From: Microbacterium paraoxydans
GTDB lineage: Bacteria > Actinomycetota > Actinomycetes > Actinomycetales > Microbacteriaceae
DNA length: 64,000 nt
Direction: 5' to 3'
Assembly: GCF_900105335.1 (NCBI RefSeq)
Contig: NZ_LT629770.1
Span: 3,286,001-3,350,000 of the forward strand
Below are positions 28,202-37,997 of this stretch, piece after piece. The notes under the pieces were generated by a model. That model made no database searches. It was not told where the DNA came from and worked only from the letters and a program-made list of their open reading frames with translations. The position numbers and the translations under genes are program-made. Each line of letters starts with the position of its first letter. Position 1 is the first letter of the stretch.

Positions 28202-31200
28202 TCAGCCCAGGGTGACCGCCGCGCGGATGAGCGCGGCCTGCTCGGTCGCGTGCACCTTGGACGAGCCCGTCGCCGGCGAGGCCGACGCCGGACGCGAGAC
28301 CGGGCGGAAGGAGCGGTCGCCGGGGACGTCGGCGAAGGCCAGAGCGAGGAACGGCCAGGCGCCCTGGTTCTCCGGCTCCTCCTGCACCCACACGAGCTCG
28401 GCGTTCGGGTACGAGTCGGTGATCTTCTTCAGCGCGTCGATGGGCGTCGGGTAGAGCTGCTCCAGACGCACCAGGGCGATCTCCGGGTTCGGGTTCTTCT
28501 CCAGCTCGGCGCGGAGGTCCCAATGCACCTTGCCGCTGTGCACGAGCACGCGCTTCACGGCGGAACGGTCGAGACCCCGGTCGTCGTCGAGGACCGGCTC
28601 GAAGCGGCCCCCGGTGAACGCCTCCACCGGGCTCGTCGCGCCGCGCAGGCGCAGCATCGCCTTCGGCGTGAACACGATCAGCGGCTTGCGCGGACGGGCG
28701 TAGGCCTGACGGCGCAGCAGGTGGAAGTGCGACGCCGGGGTCGACGGGCGCGCCACGATCATGTTGTCCTGCGCGCACAGCTGCAGGAACCGCTCGATGC
28801 GTGCGGAGGAGTGGTCCGGTCCCTGGCCCTCGTAGCCGTGGGGGAGCAGGAGCGTGACGCTGGACTGCTGACCCCACTTCTGCTCCGCGGCGGAGATGTA
28901 CTCGTCGATGACCGACTGGGCGCCGTTGACGAAGTCGCCGAACTGCGCCTCCCACAGCACCAGGGCCTCGGGAGCCTCCACGGAGTAGCCGTACTCGAAG
29001 CCGAGCGCGGCGTACTCGCTGAGCAGGGAGTCGTAGACGAAGAAGCGGCCCTGCGCGTCGGACAGGTTCGACAGCGGCAGCCACTCCTGGCCGTTCGCAC
29101 GGTCGTGGAGCGCGGCGTGCCGCTGCACGAAGGTCCCGCGTCGCGAGTCCTGGCCGGCGAGGCGCACCGGGGTGCCCTCGACCAGGAGCGAGCCGAAGGC
29201 GAGCAGCTCGCCGAAGCCCCAGTCGATGTTCCCGTTGCGGCTCATGTCGAGGCGCTTCTCCAGCAGCTGCTGGATCTTCGGGTGCACCGTGAAGCCCTCG
29301 GGCTTGTTCACGAACGCGTCGCCGATGAGGCGGATGACCTCGGCCGGCACACCGGTGACCTCGGGGGCTCCGACCTGGTCCTCGACCTGCGGGGCCTCCT
29401 CCGGGGCGATCGGGGTCGTGCCGGTCTCGGCGGCGTGCGTCTCGGCGAAGGCGATCTCCAGACGGTTCTGGAAGTCGGCCTTGGCCTCGTCGTACTCCTC
29501 CTCGGTGATGTCGCCGCGACCGACGAGGGATTCCGTGTAGAGGCGGCGGACGGAGCGCTTCGCCTGGATGAGGTCGGTCATCAGCGGCTGCGTCATCGAG
29601 GGGTCGTCGCCCTCGTTGTGCCCGCGTCGGCGGTAGCAGACGAGGTCGATCACGACGTCGCGATGGAAGCGCTCGCGGTACTCGAACGCGAGCTGCGCGA
29701 CGTGGATGACGGCCTCGGGGTCGTCGCCGTTCACGTGGAAGACCGGCGCCTGGATCGTCTTGGCGACGTCGGTGGCGTAGACCGAGGTGCGGGCGTCGCT
29801 CGGCGTCGTGGTGAAGCCGACCTGGTTGTTGACGACCACGTGGATCGTTCCGCCCGTGCGGTAGCCGCGCAGCTGCGACATCTGCAGGGTCTCGACGACG
29901 ACGCCCTGGCCGGCGAAGGCCGCGTCGCCGTGGACGAGGATGGGCAGCCAGGCGAAGGTGCCGATGGGCTTGCGGTCCTGCTTGGCGCGGACGATGCCCT
30001 CCAGCACGCCGTCGACCGTCTCCAGGTGGGAGGGGTTGGCGGCGAGGTACACGGGCAGCGCGGAGCCGTCGTCGGCGACGAACGTGCCCTCGGTACCCAG
30101 GTGGTACTTCACGTCGCCCGAGCCGCGCTGGTTGCCGGGCGTCTGCGTGCCTTCGAACTCGCGGAAGACCTGGCCGTACGTCTTGCCGGCGATGTTGGTG
30201 AGCACGTTCAGGCGGCCGCGGTGGGCCATGCCGATCGCGGCGCCCTCCAGCCCGGCCGTGGCCGCGCCCTGGAGGATCTCGTCGAGGAGCGGGATCAGCG
30301 ACTCGCCGCCCTCGAGCGAGAAGCGCTTCTGGCCGACGAACTTCGTCTGCAGGAAGGTCTCGAAGGCCTCGGCCTCGTTGAGCTTGCGCAGCACGCGCAG
30401 CTGCTCGTCGTGGCCGGGCTTCTGGTACTTGACCTCGACCTTCTCCTGGAACCAGCGGCGCTGCTCCGGGTCCTGGATGTGCATGTACTCGATGCCGAGA
30501 GTGCGGCAGTACGAGTCGCGCAGCACCCCGAGGATGTCGCGGAGCTTGGCGACGCGGCGCCCGCCGAACCCGCCGGTGACGAACTCGCGGTCGAGGTCCC
30601 AGAACGTCAGGCCGTGGCTCTCGATCTCCAGGTCCGGGTGCGAACGCTGACGGTACTCGAGCGGGTCGATGTCGGCCATGAGGTGGCCGCGCACACGGAA
30701 GGAGTTGATGAGCTCCTGCACGCGGGACTGCTTGTCCACGCGCTCGGCGAGGTCGACCGCGATGTCCGGGTTCCAGCGGATCGGCGCGTACGGGATGCGC
30801 AGCGCCGCGAAGATGTCGTCGTAGAAGCCGCGCTGGCCGATCAGCAGCTCGTGCACCTTCTTCAGGAACTCGCCGGATCCGGCGCCCTGGATGACGCGGT
30901 GGTCGTACGTGCTCGTGAGGGTGATGGTCTTGCCGATCGCCAGCTCGTTGAGCGTCTTGTCGCTCGCGCCCTGGAACTCCGCGGGGTACTCGAGAGCACC
31001 GGCGCCGATGATGCAGCCCTGGCCCTTCATGAGACGCGGGACCGAGTGCACAGTGCCGATGCCGCCCGGGTTGGTGAGCGAGACCGTCGTGCCCTGGAAG
31101 TCGGCGGCGGTGAGCTTGTTGGCGCGGGCGCGGGTGACGAGATCCTCATAGGCGGCGAGGTACTCGGTGAAGGTCATGGTGTCGGCACGCTTGATGCTCG

Positions 31201-31879
31201 GGACCATGAGAGCGCGGGTGCCGTCCGGCTTGGGCAGGTCGATCGCGATGCCGAGGTTGACGTGCGCCGGGGCCACGACGGAGGGCTTGCCATCGATCTC
31301 GGCGTAGAAGACGTTCTGGCTGCGGAACTCGTCGAGGGTGCGGATGAGGGCCCAGCCGATGAGGTGGGTGAAGCTGACCTTGCCGCCGCGGGTGCGGGCC
31401 ATGTGGTTGTTGATGACGATGCGGTTGTCGATCATCAGCTTGGCCGGGACCGTGCGGACGCTCGTCGCGGTGGGGACGGTGAGCGATTCGTCCATGTTCG
31501 CGGCGAGGGTCTTCGGCAGACCGCGCAGCGGGGTGACCTTGTCCTCCTCGGAGGGCGGCTGCGTCTCCTTGGACTCCTGCTTCGGCTTCGGCGCCTGGGC
31601 GGGGATCGGCGCGGCGGCCGCCGGCTTCGCCGTGGTGCGGGCGACGGGCTGTGCACCGATCACGGGGATGGGAGCGGTCACGGGGTGCGCCGGGGCCGCG
31701 GTCGCGGCGGGAGCGCCTCCGGCTGCGGTGGTCTCGGAGTGGTACTTCTCCAGAATGGGCCACCACTCCTTGTCGACCGAGTCGCGGTTCTCCTTGAACT
31801 GCTCGTAGAGCTCTTCGACGAGCCAGGAATTGGCTCCGAACCCCCCGTCGCCACCGACGCCGGTCACCTGGTTCGACAC
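28202..31879 (-). CDS. kgd: 2-oxoglutarate decarboxylase/dehydrogenase E1-E2 fusion Kgd
   Basis: A 1225-residue actinobacterial Kgd. An N-terminal helix (LVEELYEQFKENRDSVDKEWW) is followed by a Pro/Ala linker, an E2-like succinyltransferase domain (about 115-345, with TYDHRVIQGAGSGEF), then a thiamine-diphosphate E1 domain (GDAAFAGQG near its core, and a C-terminal region with GYEGQGPDHSS). It links the oxidative TCA cycle at 2-oxoglutarate. Start GTG follows AGAGGG. Convergent with the Eis-like gene. Confidence 0.96.
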   Translation of the reverse strand: MSNQVTGVGGDGGFGANSWLVEELYEQFKENRDSVDKEWWPILEKYHSETTAAGGAPAATAAPAHPVTAPIPVIGAQPVARTTAKPAAAAPIPAQAPKPKQESKETQPPSEEDKVTPLRGLPKTLAANMDESLTVPTATSVRTVPAKLMIDNRIVINNHMARTRGGKVSFTHLIGWALIRTLDEFRSQNVFYAEIDGKPSVVAPAHVNLGIAIDLPKPDGTRALMVPSIKRADTMTFTEYLAAYEDLVTRARANKLTAADFQGTTVSLTNPGGIGTVHSVPRLMKGQGCIIGAGALEYPAEFQGASDKTLNELAIGKTITLTSTYDHRVIQGAGSGEFLKKVHELLIGQRGFYDDIFAALRIPYAPIRWNPDIAVDLAERVDKQSRVQELINSFRVRGHLMADIDPLEYRQRSHPDLEIESHGLTFWDLDREFVTGGFGGRRVAKLRDILGVLRDSYCRTLGIEYMHIQDPEQRRWFQEKVEVKYQKPGHDEQLRVLRKLNEAEAFETFLQTKFVGQKRFSLEGGESLIPLLDEILQGAATAGLEGAAIGMAHRGRLNVLTNIAGKTYGQVFREFEGTQTPGNQRGSGDVKYHLGTEGTFVADDGSALPVYLAANPSHLETVDGVLEGIVRAKQDRKPIGTFAWLPILVHGDAAFAGQGVVVETLQMSQLRGYRTGGTIHVVVNNQVGFTTTPSDARTSVYATDVAKTIQAPVFHVNGDDPEAVIHVAQLAFEYRERFHRDVVIDLVCYRRRGHNEGDDPSMTQPLMTDLIQAKRSVRRLYTESLVGRGDITEEEYDEAKADFQNRLEIAFAETHAAETGTTPIAPEEAPQVEDQVGAPEVTGVPAEVIRLIGDAFVNKPEGFTVHPKIQQLLEKRLDMSRNGNIDWGFGELLAFGSLLVEGTPVRLAGQDSRRGTFVQRHAALHDRANGQEWLPLSNLSDAQGRFFVYDSLLSEYAALGFEYGYSVEAPEALVLWEAQFGDFVNGAQSVIDEYISAAEQKWGQQSSVTLLLPHGYEGQGPDHSSARIERFLQLCAQDNMIVARPSTPASHFHLLRRQAYARPRKPLIVFTPKAMLRLRGATSPVEAFTGGRFEPVLDDDRGLDRSAVKRVLVHSGKVHWDLRAELEKNPNPEIALVRLEQLYPTPIDALKKITDSYPNAELVWVQEEPENQGAWPFLALAFADVPGDRSFRPVSRPASASPATGSSKVHATEQAALIRAAVTLG

Positions 31880-32028
31880 GCTCTATCGCCCTCTTTCATC
31901 GCTGAAGATCTCCGATGCGGACGCACGACGCAGGATGCGCTCGGGCCCGCACACTCTCGACCACCAAGCCTAACCTGTTTCGACCGCAGAGACGTCGAAG
32001 AGACCGACCCGTGCCGCGCCGATCTGGG

Positions 32029-32034
32029 TACCGT
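32029..32034 (+). promoter_or_regulatory. -10 element before guaB1
   Basis: TACCGT, six bases before the ATG at 32041. Confidence 0.5.
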
Positions 32035-32040
32035 GGAGAC

Positions 32041-33495
32041 ATGGAGTTCTCAGGTGCGCAGCCGACCGTCGATCTGACCTACTCGGACGTCTTCCTGGTG
32101 CCGCGCCGTTCGGCCGTCACCAGTCGCCTCCAGGTCGATCTCGCTCCGCACGACGGCACCCCGGCGACGCTGCCGCTCGTCGCCGCGAACATGAACTCGG
32201 TGACCGGGCCGCGGATCGCCGCCGTGCTCGCTCGCCGCGGGGCGCTGGGCGTGCTGCCGCAGGACCTCCCGCTCCAGGAGCTCGACGCCGCGATCCGCGA
32301 CGTGAAGGGGCAGCCGGTGCTCTGGGACACGCCGCTCGTGCTGCCCCCGGAGGCGACCGTCGCCGACGCCCTCCGCCTGCTCCCCGCCGCCCCCGGCCAC
32401 GGGATCGTCGTCGCCTCCGGTGCGGCACCGATCCCCGTCGACCGCATCGTCGGCGTGCTCCCGGCCACCCGTCTCGCGACCGCGCTGCCCGACGCGCAGC
32501 TCGGCGACCTCGTGCACCGGGGGACGCCGTCGATCGACGCGGACGACATCGGCTCCGAACGGCACGCTTTCGACGTCATCACCGAGGCGGACGTCGAAGT
32601 GGTCACGGTCATCCACCACGGCCACCTCGTCGGGACGCTGAGCGCCCGCAGCGCCCTCCGCGCCACGCTGTACCGGCCGGCCGTGGACGCCGACGGGCGC
32701 CTCGCCGTCGCCGCGGCGGTCGGCATCAACGGCGACGTCGGGGCGAAAGCGAAGGCGCTCGCGGCGGCCGGGGTGGACGTGCTCGTCGTCGACACCGCGC
32801 ACGGCCACCAGGAGGGCATGCTCCGGGCGCTGCAGGAGGTCGCGTCCCTCGGGCTCGGGCTCCCCATCGTCGCGGGGAACATCGTCACCGCGGACGGCGT
32901 GCGGGATCTCGTCGACGCGGGCGCCTCGATCCTCAAGGTCGGCGTCGGGCCGGGGGCGATGTGCACGACACGGATGATGACGGCGGTCGGTCGTCCCCAG
33001 TTCTCCGCGGTGCTGGAGACCGCGCAGGCCGCCGCGGAGGCCGGAGCCCATGTCTGGGCCGACGGCGGGGTGCGCTACCCCCGCGACGTCGCCCTCGCGC
33101 TCGCGGCCGGTGCCGCCTCCGTCATGGTCGGCTCCTGGTTCGCCGGGACGATCGAGGCCCCGGGCGAGCTCCAGCGCGACACGGACGGTCGTCTGTTCAA
33201 GGAGTCGTGGGGGATGGCCTCGACCAAGGCCGTGCAGGCGCGGTTCGGTCGGCTCGACGCCTACGAGCGGGCGCGCAAGGAGCTGTTCGCCGAGGGCATC
33301 TCCTCCTCCAAGATCTACCTCGACCCGCTGCGCCCGGGAGTCGAGGACCTGCTCGACATGATCACATCGGGCGTGCGGTCGTCCTTCACCTACGCCGGGG
33401 CCGCGACCGTGCCCGAGTTCCACGAGCGCGCCGTCGTCGGATTGCAGTCGGCGGCCGGCTACGAGGAGGGCAAGGCGCTGCCGGTCAGCTGGTGA
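32041..33495 (+). CDS. guaB1: GuaB1, IMPDH-like GMP reductase
   Basis: A 484-residue IMPDH/GMPR-superfamily barrel with a CBS-containing insert (about 95-205). Catalytic C308 is in GPGAMCTTRM; the flap region is FKESWGMAST. Mycobacterial GuaB1 was shown to be a GMP reductase rather than IMPDH; the order guaB1 then two CNNM/CorC genes matches Rv1843c-Rv1842c-Rv1841c, supporting the same role in purine salvage. Confidence 0.88.
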   Translation: MEFSGAQPTVDLTYSDVFLVPRRSAVTSRLQVDLAPHDGTPATLPLVAANMNSVTGPRIAAVLARRGALGVLPQDLPLQELDAAIRDVKGQPVLWDTPLVLPPEATVADALRLLPAAPGHGIVVASGAAPIPVDRIVGVLPATRLATALPDAQLGDLVHRGTPSIDADDIGSERHAFDVITEADVEVVTVIHHGHLVGTLSARSALRATLYRPAVDADGRLAVAAAVGINGDVGAKAKALAAAGVDVLVVDTAHGHQEGMLRALQEVASLGLGLPIVAGNIVTADGVRDLVDAGASILKVGVGPGAMCTTRMMTAVGRPQFSAVLETAQAAAEAGAHVWADGGVRYPRDVALALAAGAASVMVGSWFAGTIEAPGELQRDTDGRLFKESWGMASTKAVQARFGRLDAYERARKELFAEGISSSKIYLDPLRPGVEDLLDMITSGVRSSFTYAGAATVPEFHERAVVGLQSAAGYEEGKALPVSW

Positions 33496-33608
33496 TCACC
33501 TGCCGCGACCACAGTCCGCTTCTGTAGAATCGAGCGCACTATGGACGACCCTCCCAGTTGCCGAACATCGCCCCACCGTCCCGTTCTCTCCCCGGAGAGG
33601 AAGATCTG

Positions 33609-34928
33609 ATGGACTACATCATGTTGGGCGTGGGGCTTCTGCTCACGGTCGGCACCGGCCTCTTCGTCGCGAGCGAGTTCGCCCTCGTGAACCTCGACCG
33701 CGCGGATCTGGAAGCGCGGCAGGCGCGAGGCGAGTCCCGCCTCTCCCTGACGATCAGCGCCCTGCGGCACACCTCGACGCATCTCTCCTCCGCGCAACTC
33801 GGCATCACGCTGACCACGCTGCTGACCGGATACACGATGGAGCCGGCGCTGTCGAACCTCCTGCGTCCCACGCTGGTCGCCTGGAACATCCCGGAAGCCG
33901 CCGTCGCTCCCATCGCGACCGTGGTGGCGATGTTCGTCGCGACGGTGCTCTCGATGATCCTCGGCGAGCTCGTCCCGAAGAACTTCGCGCTGGCGCTGCC
34001 CCTGGCCACGGCGAAGCTCGTCGTGCCCTTCCAGATCGCCTTCACGACGGTGTTCAAGCCGGCGGTGGTCGTGCTGAACGGCAGCGCCAACGGGGTGCTG
34101 CGCAGCATGGGCATCGAGCCCAAGGAGGAGCTCTCCGGCGCGCGCAGCGCGGAGGAGCTGTCGTCGCTCGTGCGACGGTCGGCGAGCGCCGGAGTGCTGG
34201 AGGCCGACACCGCCACGCTGCTGGACCGCACGCTCACGTTCTCGCGGCTCACCGCGGCCGACGTCATGACGGCGCGCCCGAGCATGCACGCGATCGCCGC
34301 CGGCGACTCCGTGGACGACGTGATCCAACTCGCCCGGCGCACCGGCCACAGCCGCTTCCCGGTGTTCGACGAGGACCTCGACGACATCACCGGCGTCGTG
34401 CACCTCAAGGCCGCCATCTCGGTGCCGCGGGAACGTCGCGCCGAGGTGCCCGTCGGGGCCCTCGCGACCGACCCGCTCCGCGTGCCGGAGACCGCCCATG
34501 TCGACGCGCTCATCTCCGACCTCCGCGGTCGCGGCTACCAGCTCGCGGTCGTCGTCGACGAGTACGGCGGGACGGCGGGCATCGTGACGCTGGAGGACCT
34601 CGTGGAGGAGCTCGTCGGCGAGGTGTCCGACGAGCACGACCGGACGAGGGCCGGCATCATCCGCAACCGCGACGGGGTGACCTTCCCCGGCGAGCTGCGC
34701 CCGGACGAGCTGCGCAGCCGTGCGGGCGTCGAGGTGCCGGAGGGTGATGTCTACGACACGGTCGGCGGCTACGTCATGAGCGTCCTCGAGCGGGTGCCCG
34801 TCGTCGGGGACGAGGTGCCCCTGGAGAGCGGCACGCTGCAGGTCGTCCGCATGGACGGCCGCCGGGTGGATCGGGTGCGCTACGTCCCGAGACCGGATGC
34901 CGTCATCATCGAGGGGGTGTCCCTGTGA
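33609..34928 (+). CDS. CNNM/CorC membrane protein 1
   Basis: A 439-residue HlyC/CorC-family protein. N-terminal CNNM (DUF21) domain with about four helices (1-190), a CBS pair (about 210-330, with [17 protein letters not shown]), then CorC_HlyC domain to the end. ATG at 33609 has a GGAGAGGAAG site. CNNM proteins are candidate magnesium transporters. The stop overlaps the next CNNM gene's GTG by GTGA. Confidence 0.92.
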   Translation: MDYIMLGVGLLLTVGTGLFVASEFALVNLDRADLEARQARGESRLSLTISALRHTSTHLSSAQLGITLTTLLTGYTMEPALSNLLRPTLVAWNIPEAAVAPIATVVAMFVATVLSMILGELVPKNFALALPLATAKLVVPFQIAFTTVFKPAVVVLNGSANGVLRSMGIEPKEELSGARSAEELSSLVRRSASAGVLEADTATLLDRTLTFSRLTAADVMTARPSMHAIAAGDSVDDVIQLARRTGHSRFPVFDEDLDDITGVVHLKAAISVPRERRAEVPVGALATDPLRVPETAHVDALISDLRGRGYQLAVVVDEYGGTAGIVTLEDLVEELVGEVSDEHDRTRAGIIRNRDGVTFPGELRPDELRSRAGVEVPEGDVYDTVGGYVMSVLERVPVVGDEVPLESGTLQVVRMDGRRVDRVRYVPRPDAVIIEGVSL

Positions 34929-35986
34929 GCGATTGGGGAGGCCTCGCCTGGCTCGTCGTCCTGCTGGCGGCGAACGCGTTCTTCGTCGGCGCCGAGTTCG
35001 CGGTGATCTCCGCGCGGCGCTCGCAGATCGAGCCGAAGGCCGAGCGTGGCTCGCGCCCGGCCAAGACGGCGCTGTACGCCATGGAGCACGCGACGCTCAT
35101 GCTCGCGACCTCGCAGCTCGGCATCACGATCTGCTCGCTGCTCATCCTGAACGTCTCCGAGCCCGCCATCCACCACCTGCTCGCCGTGCCGCTGCACGCG
35201 CTGGGCTGGTCGGACGGCGCGGTGGACGTCGTGTCGTTCACGATCGCACTGCTCATCGTGTCGTTCCTGCACGTCGTGTTCGGCGAGATGGTGCCGAAGA
35301 ACCTCGCGTTCTCGATTCCGGACCGGGCCGTGCTGCTGCTGGCGACGCCGCTGGTGTGGGTGTCGAAGGTGTTCATGCCGGTGATCTGGCTGCTGAACGC
35401 GGCGGCGAACGGCGTGCTGCGCCTCTTCCGGGTGGAGCCGAAGAACGAGGCGGCGTCGACGTTCACACTCGACGAGGTGGCGACCATCGTCAACCAGTCG
35501 CGCCGTGAGGGCGTGCTCATGGACACCGCCGGTACGGTGACGGCCGCGGTGGAGTTCACCGACAAGAAGGCGCGCGACGTGGCCGTTCCGCTGAGCGACC
35601 TCGTCACGCTGCCGCAGACGACCACGCCCGACGACATCGAGAAGGCGGTGGCCCGCTACGGGTTCTCGCGCTACGTGATCGTCGACGACGAGGACGTCCC
35701 GATCGGCTACGTCCACCTCAAGGACATCCTGCGGGCCTCGGAGGGCCCGGATGCCGAGGCCAAGGTGCTCGAGCCGATCCCCGGCAAGCGCATCCACCAC
35801 ATGGTGCCCGTGCAGGAGGACACCGATCTGGAGGACGCCCTCGCCGTCATGCGCCGGGCCGGTCGCCACCTCGCCAAGGTCCGCGACGCCCGGGGGGAGA
35901 CCACCGCCGTGCTGTTCCTGGAGGACATCCTCGAGGAGCTCGTCGGCGAGGTGCAGGACGCGACCCGTCGCGTCCGCGGCCACTGA
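34925..35986 (+). CDS. CNNM/CorC membrane protein 2
   Basis: A 353-residue paralogue: CNNM domain (about 1-195), then CBS pair (with YGFSRYVIVDDEDVPIGYV, about 239-257); it lacks the C-terminal CorC_HlyC domain of its neighbour, so the two are not interchangeable and may form a heteromer. Followed by a strong terminator. Confidence 0.92.
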   Translation: MSDWGGLAWLVVLLAANAFFVGAEFAVISARRSQIEPKAERGSRPAKTALYAMEHATLMLATSQLGITICSLLILNVSEPAIHHLLAVPLHALGWSDGAVDVVSFTIALLIVSFLHVVFGEMVPKNLAFSIPDRAVLLLATPLVWVSKVFMPVIWLLNAAANGVLRLFRVEPKNEAASTFTLDEVATIVNQSRREGVLMDTAGTVTAAVEFTDKKARDVAVPLSDLVTLPQTTTPDDIEKAVARYGFSRYVIVDDEDVPIGYVHLKDILRASEGPDAEAKVLEPIPGKRIHHMVPVQEDTDLEDALAVMRRAGRHLAKVRDARGETTAVLFLEDILEELVGEVQDATRRVRGH

Positions 35987-36000
35987 CATCCGGAGACGCG

Positions 36001-36034
36001 AAGGCCGCCGGCTCCCTCGGGGACCGGCGGCCTT
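36001..36034. terminator. Terminator, CNNM operon / OYE gene
   Basis: Eleven-base inverted repeat (AAGGCCGCCGG / CCGGCGGCCTT) between convergent genes. Confidence 0.8.
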
Positions 36035-36045
36035 CGTCGTGGGTG

Positions 36046-37113
36046 TCAGCGCCAGTGCGCGCGTTCGTACTGCGGCGGCCAGGCGACCGTATCGCCCAGC
36101 TCGTGCGCGGCCCGGAGCGCGAAGTGCGGGTCGCGCAGCCACTCCCGTCCGGCGAAGATCGCGTCGGCCGCCCCGTCGGCGAGCACCTGCTCGGCCTGGG
36201 CGGCGGCGGTGATGAGGCCCACGGCCGACACCGGGATCCGCCCGCCCTGGCGGACCGTCTCGGCCAGCGGGACCTGGTAGCCGGGGGAGACGCTGATGCG
36301 CTGGTGCGCGACGAGGCCGCCGCTGGAGACGTCGATGAGGTCGGCGCCGCGCGCGGTAGCCCAGCCGCCGACCGTCGCGGCCTCCTCGGGCGTGAACCCG
36401 CCCTCTGCGTGATCCGTCGCCGAGATGCGGACGAACAGCGGCACGTCGTCGCCGGCCGCCTCGCGCACCGCGTCCACGACGCGCAGCAGCAGCCGGGCCC
36501 GGTTCTCCAGCGAGCCGCCGTACTCGTCCTCGCGGAGGTTCGACAGCGGCGACAGGAACTGGTGCAGGAGGTAGCCGTGGGCTCCGTGGATCTCGATGAC
36601 GTCGAAGCCCGCCTCGAGCGCCCGACGGGTCGCCGCGGCGAACCCGTCGACCACGCGGTCGATGCCGTCCGCGTCCAGCGCGACCGGCGCGGCGAACCCC
36701 TCGTAGGCGACCGCGGACGGGGCGGTTGTCGTCCATCCGCCCGCGGCGGTGGGGACCGAGCCGCGCTCGTCGGCCCAGGGCCACCAGGTCGAGGCCTTCC
36801 GCCCGGCGTGCGCGAGCTGGATGCCCGCGGCGGCCCCGCGGTCGTGGATCGCGCGGACGATCGGGGCGAGGGCGTCGCGCTGCGCGTCGTCCCACAGCCC
36901 GAGGTCGCGAGGGGAGATGCGCCCCTCCGGCACGACGGCCGTGGCCTCGGCCACGATGAGCCCGGCGCCGCCCGAGGCGAACTGCGCGAGGTGGGTGTGG
37001 TGCCACTCCTGCGCCACGCCGTCGACGGCGCTGTACATGCACATGGGGGAGACCCAGAGGCGGTTGCGGAACGTGGTGGACCGGATGGTCAGCGGGGAGA
37101 AGAGAAGACTCAC
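36046..37113 (-). CDS. OYE-family NADH:flavin oxidoreductase (YqjM-like)
   Basis: A 355-residue FMN-dependent TIM-barrel enzyme of the Old Yellow Enzyme family, YqjM subgroup. The subgroup Cys is C25 in SPMCMYS, and the substrate region has EIHGAHGYLLHQFLSPLSN with its conserved histidines. YqjM enzymes reduce alpha,beta-unsaturated carbonyls and respond to oxidants. The physiological substrate is unknown. Confidence 0.92.
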   Translation of the reverse strand: MSLLFSPLTIRSTTFRNRLWVSPMCMYSAVDGVAQEWHHTHLAQFASGGAGLIVAEATAVVPEGRISPRDLGLWDDAQRDALAPIVRAIHDRGAAAGIQLAHAGRKASTWWPWADERGSVPTAAGGWTTTAPSAVAYEGFAAPVALDADGIDRVVDGFAAATRRALEAGFDVIEIHGAHGYLLHQFLSPLSNLREDEYGGSLENRARLLLRVVDAVREAAGDDVPLFVRISATDHAEGGFTPEEAATVGGWATARGADLIDVSSGGLVAHQRISVSPGYQVPLAETVRQGGRIPVSAVGLITAAAQAEQVLADGAADAIFAGREWLRDPHFALRAAHELGDTVAWPPQYERAHWR

Positions 37114-37119
37114 CGTTCG

Positions 37120-37125
37120 ACGGTA
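37120..37125 (-). promoter_or_regulatory. -10 element before OYE gene
   Basis: TACCGT (minus strand), six bases before the GTG at 37113. Confidence 0.5.
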
Positions 37126-37157
37126 CCGCCGACGAGGACGGGACAGGGCCGTCGGGC

Positions 37158-37163
37158 TAACGT
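37158..37163 (+). promoter_or_regulatory. -10 element before nnrD
   Basis: TAACGT, six bases before the ATG at 37170. Confidence 0.5.
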
Positions 37164-37169
37164 GGAGTC

Positions 37170-37997
37170 ATGAGCGACGTGCGCGAGTGGTCCCGCAGCG
37201 ACGCGGCGCGGTTCTTCCGCGCGCCGACCGCCGAGGATGACAAGTACTCGCGGGGCGTCGTGGGCATCCGCACCGGATCCGCCGCCTACCCCGGCGCCGC
37301 GGTGCTGGGCGTCGAGGCCGCCTGGCGCACCGGTGCCGGATTCGTCCGCTACGTCGGCGCGCCGTCGGCGGTGGCGGCGGTGCTCGCCCGACGCCCGGAG
37401 ACCGTCGGCGGGCCGGATGCCGGACGCACGCGGATCGGCGCCTGGGTGATCGGCTCCGGGACCGATCCGGACGACCGGAGCGTGGCGGAGGCGCAGGCGC
37501 TGCGGGATATCGTCGGCGGCGACGTCCCCGTGGTCATCGACGCCGGAGCGCTCGATCTGGCGCCGAGCGCCCGCGCCCCGTTCGTCGCCACGCCGCACGG
37601 CCGGGAGTTCGCGCGGCTGCGCGAGCATGTCCGCATCGAGGCGTCCGACGACCTCGTAGACGTCCGCGACGTGTCCGCCGCGATCGACGGCGTGGTGCTG
37701 CGCAAGGGCGCACGCACCGTCCTCGCCGCACCTGACGGCACGCTCATCGCCGTCGAAGCGGGGACCGGCTGGCTCGCGACGGCCGGGACGGGGGACGTGC
37801 TGGCGGGGATCGTCGCCGCCGTGATCGCCGCGAATCCGGACAGCCCGCTCGTCGAGTCCGCCGCGGCGGCCGTCTGGCTGCACGGGCACGCCGCCCGCCT
37901 CGCCGCTGCGGCGACCGCGGGCGAGAGCGGTCATCCGATCGTGGCGCTCGACGTCGCGGAGGCGCTGCCCCGCGCGGTCGCGGACCTCCTGTCGTGA
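37170..37997 (+). CDS. nnrD: ADP-dependent NAD(P)H-hydrate dehydratase
   Basis: A 275-residue ribokinase-like enzyme that repairs hydrated NAD(P)H. The C-terminal loop AGTGDVLAGIVAAVIA has the catalytic aspartate, and KYSRGVVGIRTGS appears near the N-terminus. In E. coli NnrD is fused to the NnrE epimerase; here the epimerase domain is absent and not seen in the window. Its stop overlaps the following gene as GTGA. Confidence 0.92.
   Translation: MSDVREWSRSDAARFFRAPTAEDDKYSRGVVGIRTGSAAYPGAAVLGVEAAWRTGAGFVRYVGAPSAVAAVLARRPETVGGPDAGRTRIGAWVIGSGTDPDDRSVAEAQALRDIVGGDVPVVIDAGALDLAPSARAPFVATPHGREFARLREHVRIEASDDLVDVRDVSAAIDGVVLRKGARTVLAAPDGTLIAVEAGTGWLATAGTGDVLAGIVAAVIAANPDSPLVESAAAAVWLHGHAARLAAAATAGESGHPIVALDVAEALPRAVADLLS

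Noticed and set aside
28250..32077. 1275-codon open frame antisense to kgd
   Set aside because: A mirror of the strong third-position GC bias of kgd. It has no ribosome site, no recognisable domain and a composition typical of antisense frames.
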